This document shows, piece after piece, positions 14,236 through 17,438 of a DNA stretch of 17,438 nucleotides. Made by a program: the position numbers and the translations under genes. The notes under the pieces were generated by a model. The model worked only from the letters and a program-made list of their open reading frames with translations, ran no database searches and was not told the origin of the DNA. Source of the DNA: Pseudonocardiales bacterium (lineage in GTDB: Bacteria; Actinomycetota; Actinomycetes; Mycobacteriales; Jatrophihabitantaceae); NCBI GenBank assembly GCA_030840415.1, contig JAVEEO010000146.1, positions 1 to 17,438 on the forward strand, written 5' to 3'. How positions within the stretch are numbered: the first letter of the stretch is position 1; each line of letters starts with the position of its first letter.

Positions 14236-14246
<11 letters not shown>
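13335..14246 (-). CDS. tesB: Acyl-CoA thioesterase II (TesB family)
   Basis: Double-hotdog enzyme that hydrolyses acyl-CoA to free acid and CoA in the cytosol. It is 303 residues from the chosen start, close to other TesB proteins. The N-terminal hotdog contains VFGGQVAGQALVAAGRTV followed by LHSYFIRPGDP; the C-terminal hotdog has VTFASDLNLLDSVL, whose Asp matches the TesB catalytic Asp, then [21 protein letters not shown] and ASGQFYSRDGRLVASVTQEG with the family Gln. The GTG at 14246 overlaps the end of pyk by 11 bp and has GGAGG 11 nt upstream; GTG 14228 is an alternative. The frame is open further upstream only as a shadow of pyk. It is probably co-transcribed with pyk, the order also seen for pykA-tesB1 in Mycobacterium. 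Confidence 0.92.
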
Positions 14247-15675
<1,429 letters not shown>

Positions 15676-15722
15676 CTTAACCGCTCCCGGCAGGTTGCGA
15701 GGGACCAGTGGTTGCCGTAAGC

Positions 15723-15734
15723 CAGGCCGGCCTG
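15723..15734 (-). repeat. 12-bp palindrome directly after the gltB stop
   Basis: CAGGCCGGCCTG is a perfect palindrome placed 1 nt past the gltB stop and 47 nt before the pyk start. It is too short for a confident terminator; gltB and pyk may still be co-transcribed. Confidence 0.4.
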
Positions 15735-15735
15735 T

Positions 15736-17438
15736 TCAGCCACGGGCAGCGGCCATGATCGCCTCGTCGACGTCGGCACCGGCGGCCTGTGCCCGGCTGG
15801 TGGCCTGCAGCACCCGCTTGTAGTCGCGGGGCATGATTACCGAGAACCTGGCCAGCCCCGCGGCCGGGCTCGACTGGAGGTCGGCGAGCAGCCGCGCCGC
15901 CACCGCCGAGCCGGTCAGCCGCAGGTGCTCGGCCAGCACCTCGGCCAGCACCTCGTCGTGCTGGGCACCGATCGACTCGATGTCGACCAGCTCGGGATTG
16001 ACCCGGGCCGGGTCCAGGTCGAGCACGTAGCCGATGCCGCCGGACATCCCGGCGCCGAGATTGCGCCCGGTCGGGCCCAGGATCACCGCCACCCCGCCGG
16101 TCATGTACTCCAGCGCGTGGTCGCCCACCCCCTCGGCCACCGCGGTGGCGCCGGAGTTGCGGACGCAGAACCGCTCGCCCACCACCCCGCGCAGGAACAG
16201 CCGGCCCGAGGTGGCGCCGTAGCCGATCACGTTGCCGGCGATCACGTTCTGCTCGGCGACCAGGGGCGAGCGCGGGTCCGGGCGCAGCGCGATCACGCCG
16301 CCGGACAGGCCCTTGCCGACGTAGTCGTTGGCGTCGCCGAACAGCCGGATCAGGATGCCGGCGGGCAGGAAGGCACCCAGCGACTGCCCGGCCGAGCCGT
16401 GCAGGGTCAGGTCGATGGTGCCCGCCGGCAGGCCGTCGGCACCGTAGCGGCGGGTCACCAGCGAGCCCAGCATGGTGCCGACCGTCCGGTTGACGTTGCG
16501 CACCGGCAGGTCCAGCTTCACCGGCCGGCCGTCGAGCAGGGCGCCCTCGCAGAGCTGGATCAGGGTGTTGTCCAGGGCCGCGTCCAGGCCGTGTTCCTGC
16601 TCGACCCGCTTGGTGAGCGCGGTCCCGTGGAAGGGCTCGGGCACCACCAGCAGCGGGGTCAGGTCCAGCCCGTCGGCCTTCCAATGCTCGACCGCCTTGC
16701 GAGTGTCCAGCAGTTCGGCGTGGCCGATCAGCTCCTGCAGGCTGGGGTAGCCCAGCTCGGCCAGCAGCTCGCGGACCTGCTCGGCGATGTATTCGAAGAA
16801 GGTCACCACGAATTCCGGCTTGCCGCTGAACCGGGCCCGTAGCTCCGGGTTCTGGGTCGCCACCCCGACCGGGCAGGTGTCCAGGTGGCAGACCCGCATC
16901 ATGATGCAGCCCGAGACCACCAGCGGCGCGGTAGCGAAGCCGTACTCCTCCGCTCCGAGCATTGCCGCGATGACGACGTCCCGGCCGGTCTTCATGGCAC
17001 CGTCGACCTGGACGGTGATCCGGTCCCGCAGGCCGTTGAGCAGCAGGGTCTGCTGGGTTTCGGCCAGCCCCAGCTCCCAGGGCATGCCGGCGTGCTTGAG
17101 CGAGGTCAGCGGCGCCGCACCCGTCCCGCCGTCGTGGCCAGAAATCAGCACCACGTCGGCGTGCGCCTTGGCGACCCCGGCCGCGACCGTACCGACCCCG
17201 GACTCGGCGACCAGCTTGACGTGCACTCGGGCCGCGGAGTTGGCGTTCTTCAGATCGTGGATCAGCTGCGCCAGGTCCTCGATCGAGTAGATGTCGTGGT
17301 GCGGCGGCGGCGAGATCAGCCCGACGCCGGGCGTTGAGTGCCGGGTCCGGGCGATCCACGGGTACACCTTGTGGCCCGGGAGCTGGCCGCCTTCACCGGG
17401 CTTGGCGCCCTGGGCCATCTTGATCTGCAGGTCGTCGG
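15736..17438 (-). CDS. gltB: Glutamate synthase large subunit, C-terminal part (partial, runs off the right edge)
   Basis: Large subunit of NADPH-type glutamate synthase, which makes two glutamates from 2-oxoglutarate and glutamine. About 567 residues are in the window; the amidotransferase domain lies beyond the edge. The reading frame enters as [20 protein letters not shown] and continues through the FMN-binding synthase barrel, with [20 protein letters not shown] and [19 protein letters not shown]. The 3Fe-4S cluster motif C-x5-C-x4-C is seen in [15 protein letters not shown] (cysteine codons at 16906, 16888 and 16873). The last 280 residues form the right-handed beta-helix GXGXG domain, with [14 protein letters not shown] and [17 protein letters not shown]. 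The C-terminus is intact. No gltD (small subunit) follows; pyk does. Confidence 0.97.
   Translation of the reverse strand, partial: DDLQIKMAQGAKPGEGGQLPGHKVYPWIARTRHSTPGVGLISPPPHHDIYSIEDLAQLIHDLKNANSAARVHVKLVAESGVGTVAAGVAKAHADVVLISGHDGGTGAAPLTSLKHAGMPWELGLAETQQTLLLNGLRDRITVQVDGAMKTGRDVVIAAMLGAEEYGFATAPLVVSGCIMMRVCHLDTCPVGVATQNPELRARFSGKPEFVVTFFEYIAEQVRELLAELGYPSLQELIGHAELLDTRKAVEHWKADGLDLTPLLVVPEPFHGTALTKRVEQEHGLDAALDNTLIQLCEGALLDGRPVKLDLPVRNVNRTVGTMLGSLVTRRYGADGLPAGTIDLTLHGSAGQSLGAFLPAGILIRLFGDANDYVGKGLSGGVIALRPDPRSPLVAEQNVIAGNVIGYGATSGRLFLRGVVGERFCVRNSGATAVAEGVGDHALEYMTGGVAVILGPTGRNLGAGMSGGIGYVLDLDPARVNPELVDIESIGAQHDEVLAEVLAEHLRLTGSAVAARLLADLQSSPAAGLARFSVIMPRDYKRVLQATSRAQAAGADVDEAIMAAARG

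Noticed and set aside
15925..16842. A 305-codon plus-strand open frame
   Set aside because: Shadow of gltB; the cluster cysteines and beta-helix motifs are on the minus strand.

Overview
This window looks like core chromosome of a high-GC actinobacterium. The evidence is GC-rich third codon positions in nearly every gene, frequent GTG starts, probable leaderless genes, an ANTAR-type PdtaR response regulator, and a familiar actinobacterial gene set (polA, a PaaI-like thioesterase, a branched-chain amino-acid ABC transporter, pdtaR, pyk, gltB). From memory, Streptomyces has a similar order of polA, liv-type ABC genes, an ANTAR regulator, pyk and gltB; I could not check this. I cannot name the genus.

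Layout, left to right. (1) 1-2213, minus strand: the first 375 codons of polA, preceded by a hotdog thioesterase and a GNAT acetyltransferase that overlap by ATGA. (2) 2422-8612, minus strand: a complete five-gene branched-chain amino-acid (HAAT family) importer in the order livJ-livH-livM-livG-livF. livJ is set apart by a 126-bp gap holding a 13-bp-arm hairpin; the other four genes are tightly coupled. LivM is unusual: about 400 extra N-terminal residues with around ten extra membrane segments and signs of an internal duplication. (3) 8613-9515: a 288-bp leader or promoter region rich in inverted repeats, then pdtaR, minus strand. (4) 9602-9682: tRNA-Leu(CAA), plus strand, followed by a strong hairpin. 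(5) 9823-12571, plus strand: a probably leaderless PLP-dependent aromatic amino-acid decarboxylase with a repeat-encoded C-terminal tail, then a membrane fatty acid desaturase, closed by a strong terminator. (6) 12639-13211, minus strand: a small putative lipoprotein of unknown function. (7) 13335-17438, minus strand: tesB (acyl-CoA thioesterase II), pyk (pyruvate kinase) and the 3' end of gltB (glutamate synthase large subunit), read in the order gltB-pyk-tesB.

Most genes serve central metabolism: nitrogen assimilation (gltB), glycolysis (pyk), acyl-CoA turnover (tesB, hotdog protein), amino-acid uptake (liv) and replication or repair (polA). The plus-strand block from the tRNA to the desaturase, with the facing lipoprotein gene, looks like an accessory insert within a conserved core. 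I found no CRISPR array, transposon, phage module, toxin-antitoxin pair or defence system. The least ordinary items are the extended LivM, the structured liv leader, the 15-bp tandem repeat ending the decarboxylase gene, and gltB with no gltD immediately downstream.
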